In this document: piece by piece, positions 1 to 9,820 of the stretch
Position numbering within the stretch: position 1 is the stretch's first letter
Layout of the letters: each line of letters begins with the position of its first letter
NCBI GenBank assembly: GCA_963832945.1
Contig: CAWHVV010000013.1
Location: 14,061 to 78,060 of the forward strand
DNA length: 64,000 bases
Origin: JAFEDN01 sp963832945
GTDB taxonomy: Bacteria; Pseudomonadota; Gammaproteobacteria; Coxiellales; Coxiellaceae
Direction: 5' to 3'
Translations under genes and position numbers: made by a program
The notes under the pieces: generated by a model
Database searches by the model: none
What the model was told of the DNA's origin: nothing
Seen by the model: only the letters and a program-made list of their open reading frames with translations

Positions 1-66
1 AATAATGCAATAGTAAAGAAAGAAGCGAAGTTAAGCCTGAAATTTTAAGCAAGATTAGTTGATGCC

Positions 67-102
67 GAACGGTAACTTTTGGCTCAGGTTAAACGGTAGG
101 TA
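67..102. repeat. Partial copy of palindromic repeat family P1
   Basis: This stretch reads GAACGG..CTTTTGGCTCAGGTT and matches the outer left arm of the complete palindrome at 35692-35810. Only one arm is visible here. It lies just upstream of the F-box gene and could overlap its promoter region. It may be a decayed half element or a chance partial match. Confidence 0.35.
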
Positions 103-144
103 AGATATGCTATCATGAGGTCTTTGAAAAATGAGGAGTATAGT

Positions 145-1169
145 ATGCGAATGGAGAATTTGGAAGATAAGAACAGTATAGGTCAATTGTCGGAAGACCT
201 AATATTCAATATTGTCTTTTTTCTTAAGCCGATTGAAGTGTTACTGATAAATAAATTATTTTATTCTTTTTCTAAAAGTCCTCACTATTGGCACACTTTG
301 ATTCAACGCGATTTTGGCAATCAGCTTATTACTTCCGCAGCACTTTCTTTACATACAGAAGAAGAGTATCAGGCAATTTACAGGATTTTATTTACATATC
401 AAATCATGCTGCCCATTCCGGGAAAAAGAGGGGGGAATGAGAAACATGCTCTCTTACTGGAATCACTGATTGGAGATTTTTGCACAAACTTTGAAAAACG
501 CTTAAATTTATCAGAAACCGCATGGCTATCTTTTATCTTAACAGAGTTGTCTTACTTTAAGGAAGAAAATGGGCCAGGATTTTTGTTTAACAATTATAAA
601 AGTATTGCGGAAGCCAAAATTCCGGTACCTCTTGCTAAAAAAGGCATGGCATTATCGTACAAAAATTACTGTCAGGAGTTTGGAGTCGCATATGATAAAG
701 AATATCATATAGAGTTACTGAAAAACGCGTCTGAAGCAATACCTGATGCAGAGGTGACAGACATACTTGATAAAATCTTTTGGCAAGGCTACAGGGATGG
801 CCACAGAGTAATGAGCGAAGAAACCGCAGAATTGTTGCGTCAAGACATCATATATCTGGCAAAAGCCAGCATGAAACTTAGCCAGGAAGAGCGGCCATTC
901 TCCAGCTTAATGATATCAACTCCTTCTGCGGATCCTCATATGATTTTAATGGATTTGTACCCTGAGGGCAGTCAACAAAAGCTGCTTTACCTTGAAGAAA
1001 ATTACAAATATAAGGAAATATTTGACGGTTGGAGCTACTTTCTCATGAGCGGGCATATCGTCGGCATAAATAAACAGGATTTACACGATAAATGGTTTCG
1101 GGAAATGAAAGCCGCGCATCCTCTTACCGCAAAAAATTATGCCACCGGTTTATTGAAATTATATTATTT
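145..1169 (+). pseudogene. F-box protein gene, 5 prime part, split by an IS
   Basis: The first residues after the start contain an F-box-like segment (about residues 12-50: a QLSEDLIFNIVFFL-type helix followed by hydrophobic spacing and a conserved W in HYWHTL). F-box domains recruit Skp1/Cullin ubiquitin ligases in eukaryotic hosts, and Legionellales use them in secreted effectors; that role is inferred here. The ATG at 145 is preferred over the in-frame ATG at 115 because GAGGAG lies 6 nt upstream of it. The frame is interrupted at 1169 by the IS element at 1170-2548 and resumes in the same frame at 2558, so the original protein would be about 542 residues. Apart from the F-box no domain was recognised. 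Confidence 0.75.
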
Positions 1170-2548
1170 CACTAGTGTCCGGTTTATTTAACTTTGCACC
1201 CATTAAAACCTAGTGTTATCAAAGCCTTCAGAGAATTTAAGCCTGTCCACGATTTGAATTTCGATTAGTAAAAATCTCCGTTTAAAGTCAATTTAAATAC
1301 ATTTTCTGATTCTTTTATGGCCTACATTTGCGATGATTCAAATATCATATTATTTGGGAATCATCATGAATTTAGGTAAAACTCTTTTTGCGCAAATCAT
1401 GGAATATATTCCATGGAAAACTTTTGGACGAATCATTGGTCGCTATCAAGGAGATGCCGGCGTACGCACCCTAAACTGTGCCGACGTCTTTCGTTTAATG
1501 GCATTTTCACAATTGACTTGGCGTGAGTCCCTTCGCGATATTGAGGCTTGCTTAACGGCACATCATAAAAAACTTTTTCATATGGGTATAAGAAATATTC
1601 CAGCACGCTCTACATTGGCTGATGCTCTGAATAAACGTGATTGGCGAATTTATCATGAATTGGCGATGCGTTTAATTTCTCGTGCCAGAAAATTATATGA
1701 AAAAGACAAAATGAATATTGAACTTGATGCAACAATATATGCACTGGATTCTACAACAATTGATTTGTGTTTGAATTTGTTTGACTGGGCGCCATTTCGT
1801 ACAACAAAAGCTGCGATAAAAATGCATACGCTGTTGGACTTGCGTGGTGCAATTCCAGCCTTTATTCACATTAGTGATGGTAAAATGCATGACGTTAAAA
1901 TACTTGATGTTCTTCCTTTTGAGGCAAACGCATTTTATGTTATGGATCGTGGGTATGTTGATTTTGCAAGGCTCTATAAAATTCATCAGGCTGGCGCTTT
2001 CTTTGTTACGCGATCTAAAAAAAATATGAATGCGAGACGAATATACTCAACAAAAACCGATCGTTCCACTGGCATCATTTGTGATCAAGTTATTGCAATA
2101 AATGGTGTATATGCTTCTAAGGATTATCCAGAATATTTACGCAAGGTACGATTTAAAGATCCAGAAACAGAAAAAAATTTAGTGTTTCTTACCAATAATA
2201 CAACGTTGCCTCCACTGGTAATTGCTGCGCTATACAAAAATCGTTGGCAAGTCGAATTATTTTTCAAATGGATTAAGCAGCATTTGCGAATCAAACGGTT
2301 TCTTGGAACAAGTGAGAACGCCGTAAAGACTCAAATATGGTCTGCAGTGGCAACTTATGTGCTTATTGCCATCGTTAAGAAAGAACTTCAGCTTAAAACG
2401 TCACTCTACACAATATTACAAATTTTATCAGTCTCAATTTTTGAAAAAACAGGGATTTTATGCGCTTTACAAGCAGATGATAACAGTACACTACCGGAGG
2501 ACACTTATAACCAATTGAGTTTATTCGATTTTTAACCGGACACTAGTG
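1170..2548 (+). mobile_element. IS4-family insertion sequence
   Basis: A 1379-bp element bounded by perfect 15-bp terminal inverted repeats CACTAGTGTCCGGTT, with one transposase gene inside. It is flanked by a 9-bp direct repeat ATATTATTT (1161-1169 and 2549-2557), a target-site duplication. Excising the element and one duplication copy joins the two halves of the F-box gene in frame, which shows the insertion is secondary and probably recent. Both ends and the transposase frame are intact, so the element may still be mobile. Confidence 0.93.
1366..2535 (+). CDS. IS4-family DDE transposase
   Basis: About 389 residues. The N-terminal part resembles the DUF4372 domain of IS4-type transposases, followed by a DDE catalytic domain. 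The catalytic residues read as D128 in ALDSTTI, D194 in VMDRGY and E297 in the IS4 signature YxxRWQVExxFKxxKxH. The ATG at 1366 is chosen because homology-like sequence (MNLGKTLFAQ) starts there; an in-frame ATG at 1333 would add 11 residues but lacks a ribosome binding site. The stop lies 13 bp inside the right end of the element. It would cut and paste its own IS. Confidence 0.92.
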   Translation: MNLGKTLFAQIMEYIPWKTFGRIIGRYQGDAGVRTLNCADVFRLMAFSQLTWRESLRDIEACLTAHHKKLFHMGIRNIPARSTLADALNKRDWRIYHELAMRLISRARKLYEKDKMNIELDATIYALDSTTIDLCLNLFDWAPFRTTKAAIKMHTLLDLRGAIPAFIHISDGKMHDVKILDVLPFEANAFYVMDRGYVDFARLYKIHQAGAFFVTRSKKNMNARRIYSTKTDRSTGIICDQVIAINGVYASKDYPEYLRKVRFKDPETEKNLVFLTNNTTLPPLVIAALYKNRWQVELFFKWIKQHLRIKRFLGTSENAVKTQIWSAVATYVLIAIVKKELQLKTSLYTILQILSVSIFEKTGILCALQADDNSTLPEDTYNQLSLFDF

Positions 2549-2557
2549 ATATTATTT

Positions 2558-3161
2558 ATACGAGAACGATTTAAAAAGGATATATTTTGATCTCGATTGG
2601 CTGACACCTGAGACGGTACAGAGCTTCAAAATACAATGTGGGAAAATTCTTGCTGCAGGAAAATCCCAGCCAGATGATATAAAATTGCTTCCTGCAAGCT
2701 ATTCATCGGTTTTAAACGAAAATAAACGTGTTTGTCCTATGCTTATACGGGAAATTAATTCAGACATTCTAAAATTCAAATTGCAAGATGAGAAAATAAC
2801 ACTAAAGACAACGCGATCTGCGCTTGTCTATAGTTATTCAGTACTCGCTTCTCTTTATAAATTTTCAGGCGATATGAATCAGGCTAATTCTGCGATCACT
2901 CAGGCTTATTACATAGCTATGCAATCCTTCGTTGAAGGGTATCGAGAAACCCCATCAATAATCACAGAACACAACAACAATATTGGAACCAGTTCAGTAT
3001 CTCATAGAGAGTTGTCGAGCCCTGCACCATTACCAGGTACACCTTATTCATTAAGCTCATCTTCGTCTTCGATTTTCACCAGTCAATTATCCGGTTCGTC
3101 CATTTCCTCTGTATCCGCCAGTCAATCATCCACTTCGTCTACATCCAACGGTTTGAACTGA
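2558..3161 (+). pseudogene. F-box protein gene, 3 prime part
   Basis: Continues the frame of the 145-1169 segment after the IS and its target duplication; the summed length is an exact multiple of three. It encodes about 200 residues. The last 50 or so residues are very rich in Ser/Thr (runs such as SLSSSSSSIF), a polar tail of the kind often seen at the C-terminus of type IV secreted effectors. On its own this part has no good start codon or ribosome binding site, so it is probably not translated in the present configuration. The next gene (gpsA) converges on it. Confidence 0.72.
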
Positions 3162-3227
3162 ACAGCGAGGCCCAGCAGCAAGACATGAATAGTGAGCGCA
3201 TTTACGGAGAGGGTTCGCGAGAATCAA

Positions 3228-4277
3228 TTATTCGCTTTTCGGTTCCCGGCTTAAGAGGCTGGTAACCACTTCGCGCGGAGAGTGGCCGTGATAGAGAATT
3301 TTATGGATTTCTTCGGTAATGGGCATGTCGATCAGAAAACGCCGGGCTAAATCACGCACCCGCTCGATGTTGTTTAATCCCTCGATCACTTTGTTAATGG
3401 CCCTGGCGGCTTGCTCCGGCGATGCGCCCTGACCGATCGCTAATCCAAATCTTCGATTGCGGGATTGATTATCGGTACAGGTCAATACCAGATCCCCCAC
3501 ACCCGCCAAACTCAATAAAGTGCTGGATTTACCACCCAAAGCCGCATTCAGCCGGCTCATTTCCGCGATGCCGCGTGTAATCAAAGCACAACGGGTATTC
3601 GCGCCTAACTGCAATCCGTCGCACATACCCACGGCAATCGCCAGAATATTTTTAATCACACTGCATAATTGTACGCCGATAAAATCAGGATTTTCATAGA
3701 CCCGCAAATTGTCGCCGTGAAATCGTGTCCTCAAGTCGCGCAAAAATTCCGGCTGATTTCCGCTTAAACTCACCGCAGTCGGTGAACCCGCAGCCAATTC
3801 ATGCGCGAAACTGGGGCCGGAAATAACGGCAGCGGGAGTCGTTGCGCCGAAAACCTCCGCCACCATTTCATGAAGTAAAGCCCGCTGGCGCTCCAGGCCT
3901 TTGGTACCCCAGACTATCCGCCAGCTGTTTTCACGGCAGGCTTTTATTTTTTGCAGTACATTGGTAAATACCTGACTCGGCACTGCAATTAAAATGTCAC
4001 GGACATTTTCAAGGATGGCGCCTAAATCACTTTCAATCTGCAATTCATCCGGCAAAGAAAAATCCGGCAAAAATTCAGGATTGGCGCGTTGCTCGCGCAT
4101 GACGGCTACTTGCTCGGGATCATGACTCCATAATCTCACTTTGTTGCCGTTACGCATCAGCAATAAAGACAATGCCGTTCCCCACGCCCCAGCCCCCAAT
4201 ACGGCAATAGGCGATTCTTTATATTGCTCATTGCTGGGTCGATTTGTCTTCGGCCTGCTTTTGGCGTTCGCGTTCAT
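3228..4277 (-). CDS. gpsA: Glycerol-3-phosphate dehydrogenase [NAD(P)+]
   Basis: Reduces dihydroxyacetone phosphate to sn-glycerol 3-phosphate for phospholipid synthesis in the cytoplasm. The Rossmann motif GAGAWG is near residue 28; the conserved catalytic Lys lies in SVIKNILAIAVG; the C-terminal substrate domain (GVGDLVLTC, LGANTRCALITRG) is complete. The start is uncertain: 4277 (MNANAK) or 4295 overlap the secB end, while the best-placed ATG, in an ATGA overlap with the secB stop, is out of frame by one base. A small indel at the N-terminus is possible. The gene follows secB on the same strand, as in many gammaproteobacteria. Confidence 0.93.
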   Translation of the reverse strand: MNANAKSRPKTNRPSNEQYKESPIAVLGAGAWGTALSLLLMRNGNKVRLWSHDPEQVAVMREQRANPEFLPDFSLPDELQIESDLGAILENVRDILIAVPSQVFTNVLQKIKACRENSWRIVWGTKGLERQRALLHEMVAEVFGATTPAAVISGPSFAHELAAGSPTAVSLSGNQPEFLRDLRTRFHGDNLRVYENPDFIGVQLCSVIKNILAIAVGMCDGLQLGANTRCALITRGIAEMSRLNAALGGKSSTLLSLAGVGDLVLTCTDNQSRNRRFGLAIGQGASPEQAARAINKVIEGLNNIERVRDLARRFLIDMPITEEIHKILYHGHSPREVVTSLLSREPKSE

Positions 4278-4701
4278 GTTGCTCATACAGAGCATCGAAA
4301 CTTACCGGGGTTAAATATAGTTGCGGGAAACCGGCGCGAACCACTAAATCAGTGACTGTCGCCCGGGCATAAGGATAAAGAACGTTCGGGCAAAATGCAC
4401 CCAGCATGGGACGTAATTGATCTTCAGCAAAATCTTGCAAGGTGAAAATTCCCGCTTGTTTGACTTCCACTAAAAATGCGACCACCGTTTTAATTTTCAC
4501 GGTTATGGTCAAAGTCAACACCACTTCATAAGTATTATCTTCTAATGGATCCGCTTTGGTGCTGATATCCATATTCATTTCCGGTTCCCAATTTTCTAAA
4601 AATATTTTCGGACTGTTGGGAACTTCCACGGACATGTCTTTCACGTAAATTCTTTGAATTCCAAATTGCCGTTCGGGATTTTGCGCGGGATCTTGCGCCA
4701 T
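4228..4701 (-). CDS. secB: Protein-export chaperone SecB
   Basis: SecB binds unfolded preproteins and hands them to SecA for Sec export. The body (QFGIQRIYVKDMSVEVPNSP, LENWEPEM, LCPNVLYPYAR-like segment GAFCPNVLYPYARA) is typical and the length of 157 residues is normal. The real initiation site is probably the ATG at 4726: it has AGGAG 6 nt upstream and encodes MAQESKNQNG, but it is one frame off from the body, implying a 1-nt indel near 4700. The ATG at 4701 keeps the frame but has no ribosome binding site. It lies between grxC and gpsA in one operon. Confidence 0.93.
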   Translation of the reverse strand: MAQDPAQNPERQFGIQRIYVKDMSVEVPNSPKIFLENWEPEMNMDISTKADPLEDNTYEVVLTLTITVKIKTVVAFLVEVKQAGIFTLQDFAEDQLRPMLGAFCPNVLYPYARATVTDLVVRAGFPQLYLTPVSFDALYEQHERERQKQAEDKSTQQ

Positions 4702-4753
4702 TTTGATTTTTGCTTTCTTGAGCCATCATTTTCTCCTGTAAAAAATAAAACAT

Positions 4754-5012
4754 TTAAGCATTTTTTATCCAGGCTTCCTGATTGGGCGTATGCCCACAAA
4801 TCATCAAAGCCGCCAATCAATTCATCATCGATCAGTATTTCTGGAACGGTGCGGCGGCCAGTTCGTTCAATCATTTCGGTTCGCTTTTCAGCGTCTAAGA
4901 TCTACTCGAATTTCAGTATAGGCAATACCTTTTTTGTCCAATAATTGTTTGGCCTGATGACAATAATGACAGTAATCAGCGGTGTAAATCTCTACACGAG
5001 ATGTTTTGCCAT
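4754..5012 (-). pseudogene. grxC: Glutaredoxin 3, frameshifted
   Basis: Glutaredoxin reduces disulfides using glutathione. The active site CHYC sits in TADYCHYCHQAK, and the second half shows RTVPEILIDDELIGGFDDLW with the cis-Pro and GGxDD motifs. The two halves are in different frames (junction near 4890-4900, a 1-nt indel in VDL/DAEKR). A run of six A near 4765 also removes the expected TAA stop at 4754-4756, so the frame runs on into secB. The ATG at 5012 has AGGGA 7 nt upstream but is itself out of frame with the active site by one A. Overall length fits an 85-residue Grx. Confidence 0.8.
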
Positions 5013-5014
5013 AA

Positions 5015-5449
5015 TCACCATCCCTTACTTTCTTAACCAACGGCAGTTGCGCATTTTTCCAGGCGTTAATAGCCTCCCGACAGCACATGACGCGTTCAAA
5101 ATTCTGTTTCTTTAGTTTCGCTGCGATTTCTCCAGATTTTTGTCCTGTGGCACAGACAATAACGATAGGCCGGTCTTTATACTTTCCAAGTTGGTTCAAA
5201 TCTTTTTCTAATTCAGCTTGGGGAAAATTAACGGAACTCTACAATATGGCCGTCCTTAAAAGCCTCGCGGTTACGAATATCCACAACCACCGCCGATTCA
5301 CGATTGATCAATTGTACCAGGTCTTGTGGCCCGAGCTGTCCTAATAAACCTTTGGATCGCGCTTCTTCCAGCATTAATAAAATGAGCAACACTATAAATA
5401 GCCCGCATAACAGCCAATGATGGACGGCAAATTGGATAATGTCTTGCAC
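5015..5449 (-). pseudogene. Rhodanese-like protein with N-terminal membrane anchor, frameshifted
   Basis: YibN-type rhodanese: an N-terminal transmembrane segment (WLLCGLFIVLLILLML), then a rhodanese domain with VVVDIRNREAFKDGHI and the Cys loop VCATGQKSGEIAAKL. The frame breaks near 5215-5235, between GHIV and NFPQAELEKDL. Rhodaneses transfer sulfane sulfur; the Cys is retained. It starts at 5449, divergent from gpmI, and heads the rhodanese-grxC-secB-gpsA operon. In the present sequence its second half and the first half of grxC share one frame, so a rhodanese-Grx fusion cannot be fully excluded. Confidence 0.78.
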
Positions 5450-5515
5450 AGCACACTCGCTTTGTTATAAAGAAAATGGCATTATAAAGGCCAACTTTAA
5501 ATGGAGCGGGTGTGT

Positions 5516-7066
5516 ATGTCAAATAATCCAAAACCCCAAGTGTTAATTATCCTGGATGGGTGGGGAAACAGGGAAAGCAGTCTGCATAATCCCATCAAAA
5601 ATGCTTCTACACCGACCATGGATTATTTATTCAATCATTATCCTTCTGTTCTTCTACAGGCTTCCGGACGTGCCGTGGGACTCCCCGAAGGGCAAATAGG
5701 CAACTCCGAAGTGGGTCACTTACACCTGGGCGCCGGACGTCCGGTACCACAGGATTTAACCCGGATTAACGATGCCGTCGCCGACGGCTCGTTTAAAAAA
5801 AATCCGGTGTTTTTAGAAGCCATCGCCCGAGCAAAACAAAACAACAGCTCTATCCACATTCTGGGATTGGTATCACCCGGGGGGGTTCATAGCCATGAGG
5901 ACCATATCGTGGCTTTAATTGAGATGATCCATGAACAAGGCGTCGCGAAACAATATCTACACGCTTTTTTGGACGGTCGTGATGTGGCGCCCCGTTCGGC
6001 ACATGCCTCGCTGGCAAAAATCGAAAAACTTTATCAATCACTGGGCAGCGGCCAGTATTGCGGATATCATCGGCCGTTATTACGCCATGGACCGCGATCA
6101 CCGCTGGGAACGCATTCAGGCTGCTTATGATCTTCTCACACTGGGAAAAGCGCAGTATACGGCAACGTCTGCATTAACTGCTTTGGCGGCGGCATACAGC
6201 CGTAATGAGAATGATGAATTTGTACAGGCGACCACTATCCATGATCCCGGAATGCCACCTGTCACGTTGCAGGACAATGATGTGATCATTTTTATGAATT
6301 TTCGCGCAGACCGTGCCCGTCAACTTTGTTTTGCTTTGACCGATGCACATTTCACGGGATTTAAACGAGGCTCACTTCCCACACCCAGCCGAATTTATAA
6401 CGCTCACAGAATATACCCCGGAATTAAAAGCCAGAGTCGCCTTCCCTCCGATTTCCATGAAAAATACTTTCGGTGAGGTTTTATCTAATCATGGCCTCCG
6501 GCAATTGCGCATTGCGGAAACTGAAAAATATGCCCATGTCACTTATTTTTTTAACGGCGGCAATGAAACGCCATTTCCTGAAGAAGCCCGGGTATTAGTA
6601 CCTTCACCTAAAGTAGCCACCTATGATTTACAGCCGGAAATGAGCGCTGTGGAACTCACAGACCGTTGATTGAAGCGATTGAGAAAGGCGGTTATGACGT
6701 GATTATCTGTAACTATGCCAATCCGGATATGGTGGGTCATACCGGTATGGAGAAAGCCGCCAATCAGGCTGTGGAAGTGATTGATCAATGTATGCAACGG
6801 TTGTTGAGAGTTTGAAAAAAACCGGCGGCGAATTATTGATAACCGCGGACCATGGTAACGTTGAAATGATGTATGACGAAAAAAATCAACAGCCACATAC
6901 AGCGCATACGACAAACCAGGTGCCACTGTTATATGTGGGACGCCCGGCAAAATGGCAGCCTGTCAACCACCCCGGTTTGATGGATGTAGCGCCAACTATG
7001 CTTTACTTACTGGGTTTAACCCCACCTGCGGAAATGACAGGCAAAAATTTACTACAATTGATTTGA
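5516..7066 (+). pseudogene. gpmI: 2,3-bisphosphoglycerate-independent phosphoglycerate mutase, multiply frameshifted
   Basis: Interconverts 3- and 2-phosphoglycerate in glycolysis. All family motifs are present but spread over frames: ILDGWG, the catalytic Ser in GNSEVGHLHLGAG, MNFRADRARQ, NPDMVGHTG, TADHGNVEMM. Frame changes occur near 6050, 6367, 6655 and 6795. The total span of about 517 codons matches the family length, so the lesions are small indels, not deletions. Start 5516 has GGAG 9 nt upstream. If the lesions are real the cell needs another phosphoglycerate mutase; if not, they are sequence errors. Confidence 0.9.
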
Positions 7067-7104
7067 ACCAGGATCATGCATGCGGCGGATTTGGGTATTA
7101 TTTC

Positions 7105-7255
7105 AGGAGTTCCCGCTGAAGGGAACTCTCCTTACGCGATGGGGGATCGCAAGGGGGAGAATCGCGATTCTCCCCCTTCATTCCGAGCAATCGGCTCCGC
7201 CGATGCACAGGATATAAACAGGAAGCCATGGACGCTGTACTCAGCGGGAATAGCT
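7105..7255. repeat. MITE-like dispersed repeat, copy 1
   Basis: About 150 bp with imperfect terminal inverted repeats (GGAGTTCCCGCTGA.. and ..TCAGCGGGAATAGCT). Internally it has a perfect palindrome GGGGGAGAATCG/CGATTCTCCCCC and a CGGCTCCGCCG segment. Highly similar to 39821-39973 and 46443-46665. It fills the gpmI-envC gap (7067-7284) and ends at the envC signal-peptide region. Its strong hairpin could act as a terminator for gpmI. Confidence 0.85.
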
Positions 7256-7284
7256 GGTATTATTTTATTGTGTCTCCAGCTTTG

Positions 7285-8365
7285 CTTATGCCGGTAATCA
7301 ACAAAGTCAACTCAATCACATTGTTAAACAAATTAAAAATATTAAAAATATTCTGCAACAAAAACACAATAAACGCGATGCGTTACAGCAGGATTTAAAT
7401 AAAATTGACACACAATACGGCGAAGCTTCACAAAAAAGCCGGCATATGGAACAACAAATTCTCCGAGAAAAACAGCAAATCACTTTTCTTGAAAATTATT
7501 CGTTATTGAATCAAAATCAAACTCAAATCAACAGCAAGCATTGGCGAAACAAATCCGGTTATCTTATTTATTGCAACATCAGGGACCTGTGAAACTTTTA
7601 TTGAACCAGCAAAATCTTAGTGAAACCGGCCGATTGCTTTATTATTATCAATCTCTGAATCTTTATCGCATTAATGCTATAAAAAAACTACAGACGAATC
7701 TGGAAAAAATTAAATTCATCAGGAACATTTGTACGCTCAATATCAATGTTGCAAAAATTCCAACAGCAAGAACAGGCGAGCAGAACAATTTGACAGCGAT
7801 GAAAACCAACCGTTCACAATTAATAATGGCTATCAATCAAAAAATCAATGATCAAAAGCATCAATTGGAGGCTTTATCCGCTAATAAGAAACATCTGGAA
7901 CAAACGCTGATCCATCTGGCGCGTCTCACGCAAGCCAAAATCGAGACCAAGCCCGGCATTTCAGCAATCTCAATTTCGCGGCTCAACATGGCCGATTGCC
8001 CTGGCCAACCCGAGGATCGGTACTGCATTATTTCAACACCTCTATCGCCAACAGTGAACTAAAATGGAATGGTGAACTAATCGAAGCACCCGATGAACAA
8101 CCCGTTTACTCAGTCGCCGCCGGTACGGTAATTTTTAGCAAATGGTTGGAAGGTTATGGACTACTATTCATTATCAATCACGGCGGAGGATATATGACAC
8201 TTTATGGCCGTAATCACAGTCTTTATAAACATGAAGGTGAAAAAGTTTCGGCGGGCGAATCTAATCGCCACAGTCGGCCAAAGTGGCGGATATGATAAAC
8301 CCGCCCTCTATTTTGCAATCCGTTACAATGCGAAACCACTTGACCCCAATCAGTGGTGTACGTAA
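7285..8365 (+). pseudogene. envC: EnvC-like murein hydrolase activator, frameshifted
   Basis: EnvC activates cell-wall amidases at the division septum. A signal-peptide-like end (SSFAYAG) is followed by a long coiled coil (HIVKQIKNIKNILQQK, NLEKIKFI) and a LytM/M23 domain (GRLPWPTRGSVLHYF, VYSVAAGTVIFSKWLEGYG, HGGGYMTLYGRN). The metal-binding His/Asp of active LytM enzymes are not evident, as in true EnvC. Several frame changes occur (near 7530, 7730, 7960 and 8260). No good start codon is left: the upstream sequence belongs to the repeat at 7105-7255. Located between gpmI and ctp, the usual place. Confidence 0.85.
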
Positions 8366-8394
8366 TATCTGCTGCTGAAAGGGGGAAGGTTTTT

Positions 8395-9789
8395 ATGAAA
8401 TTTCGAGATTATTGCCTGACAGGTATCTTCGCCATCACCAGTCTGGGTTTTTGTCTTTCCCGGGTGGGCGGATGAGCCGATCGCCAATTCGGATAAGTAA
8501 AAATAGTTCAGCCTGCTCCGGAAACGATGAAAAATATCGAACTGCCCCGAGAACAGGTACAACGATTCGTCAGCGCCATTGCCATCATTAAACATTATTA
8601 TATTACCAGATCCCTAGTGATAAAACTCTTTTTGATAACGCTATCAAAGGAATGGTAGAAAGCTTAGACCCCCATTCTTCCTGGCTGGACGCCGATGATT
8701 TAAAAGACTTAGAAACTGCGGTTTCCGGCGAATTTGTCGGGATGGGTGTGGAATTAACCACTCAGGATGGAGCGTTGAAGGTCGTTAGCCCTATCGAAGG
8801 TTCGCCTGCTGATCGGCCGGGCTTAAGCCGGGCGATATTATTATAAAAATTGACAATAAAATCGTGCAAAATATGAGTCTTACGTGAAGCGGTTAATCGT
8901 ATTAAAGGTAAAAAAGGCACGAAAGTCGACTTTAACGATTCTGCGCAAAGGTTCGGATAAACCGATCAATCTAACTATCACCCGCGAAACCATTAAATTA
9001 GTAACCCTTCGAGAAACAAAATGCTTGACGACCATTATGCTTACATCCGATTAAGCTTTTTTCGAAGGACCTGTTGATAATGATTTGGCGAAGGCCATTA
9101 AAGAATTACAATCCAAATATCAGCTCCGTGGTTTAATTTTGGATTTACGCAATAATCCCGGTGGTTTACTCGATGTGAGCGCGAAGAGTAGCGGATACTT
9201 TCTTGGATACCGACAAAACCCAGCAATATCATAATCTCATTGTTTATACTAAAGGCCGAATCGCCGGGTCGGACATGGAAATCAAGACCACGGGTCACGA
9301 TCTCACTCAGGGAATGCCGCTGGTGGTGCTTATTAATAATGGCTCCGCCTCTGCTTCTGAAATTGTCGCTGGGGCGTTACAGGATTATCACCGCGCCATT
9401 ATCATGGGGACGGTCAGCTTTGGCAAAGGGTCAGTTCAAACAGTGTTACCATTTGATGATGGGGCTATTAAATTAACCACTGCGTTATATCATACGCCTT
9501 CAGGACGAATTATTCAGGCCAAAGGCATTCAGCCCGATGTTATCGTGCCGGCATTGCAGGTCAATGAGAAAAATTTAAGTGGCTTATTGGATGTTGATGA
9601 AGAAGATTATCGTAATCATTTAGCGCAATGACGATGATACGGATGCACACGTAAAGGATCAATTACAAAAATATCAAAAAGAGCGAAATATTGGAAATAG
9701 CCTTGGCAAAAGAAGATTATCAATTATTTTCGGCCTACATGATGCTGAAAGGAGTTTCTACAGTCGGTCAAAAAACCACCCCGCATTAG
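8395..9789 (+). pseudogene. S41 carboxyl-terminal processing protease, multiply frameshifted
   Basis: CtpA/Prc-type periplasmic protease. The N-terminal signal sequence is followed by VESLDPHSSWLDADD, a PDZ domain (GEFVGMGVELTTQDG, VVSPIEGSPADRPGL) and the S41 core with the catalytic Ser in NNGSASASEIVAGAL and Lys in FGKGSVQTVLP. Frame breaks are seen near 8460, 8590, 8825, 8885, 8930, 9015, 9180 and 9630. The ATG at 8395 has GGGGGAAGG 5-10 nt upstream. The order gpmI-envC-ctp is conserved among gammaproteobacteria. Domain order and catalytic residues survive although the frame does not. Confidence 0.85.
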
Positions 9790-9810
9790 ACGGGTAATGC
9801 GGCGGGTTTT
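9776..9810. terminator. Rho-independent terminator after ctp
   Basis: A GC-rich hairpin CCGCATTA-GACGGG-TAATGCGG (arms 9781-9788 and 9795-9802) followed by CGGGTTTT. It lies between the ctp stop and the converging 71-aa gene and has A-rich sequence on the other side, so it may work in both directions. Confidence 0.75.
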
Positions 9811-9820
9811 AGAATATTAG

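Noticed and set aside
1693..2029. Frames inside the transposase gene on either strand
   Set aside because: Shadows of the transposase reading frame with no start sites.
4535..4874. Grx-SecB fusion protein
   Set aside because: The fused frame reads secB out of frame and results from a six-A run that removes the grxC stop.
7076..7297. 73-codon frame spanning the MITE-like copy into envC
   Set aside because: Its sequence is the repeat read through; only the last residues resemble a signal peptide and the frame is not that of EnvC.
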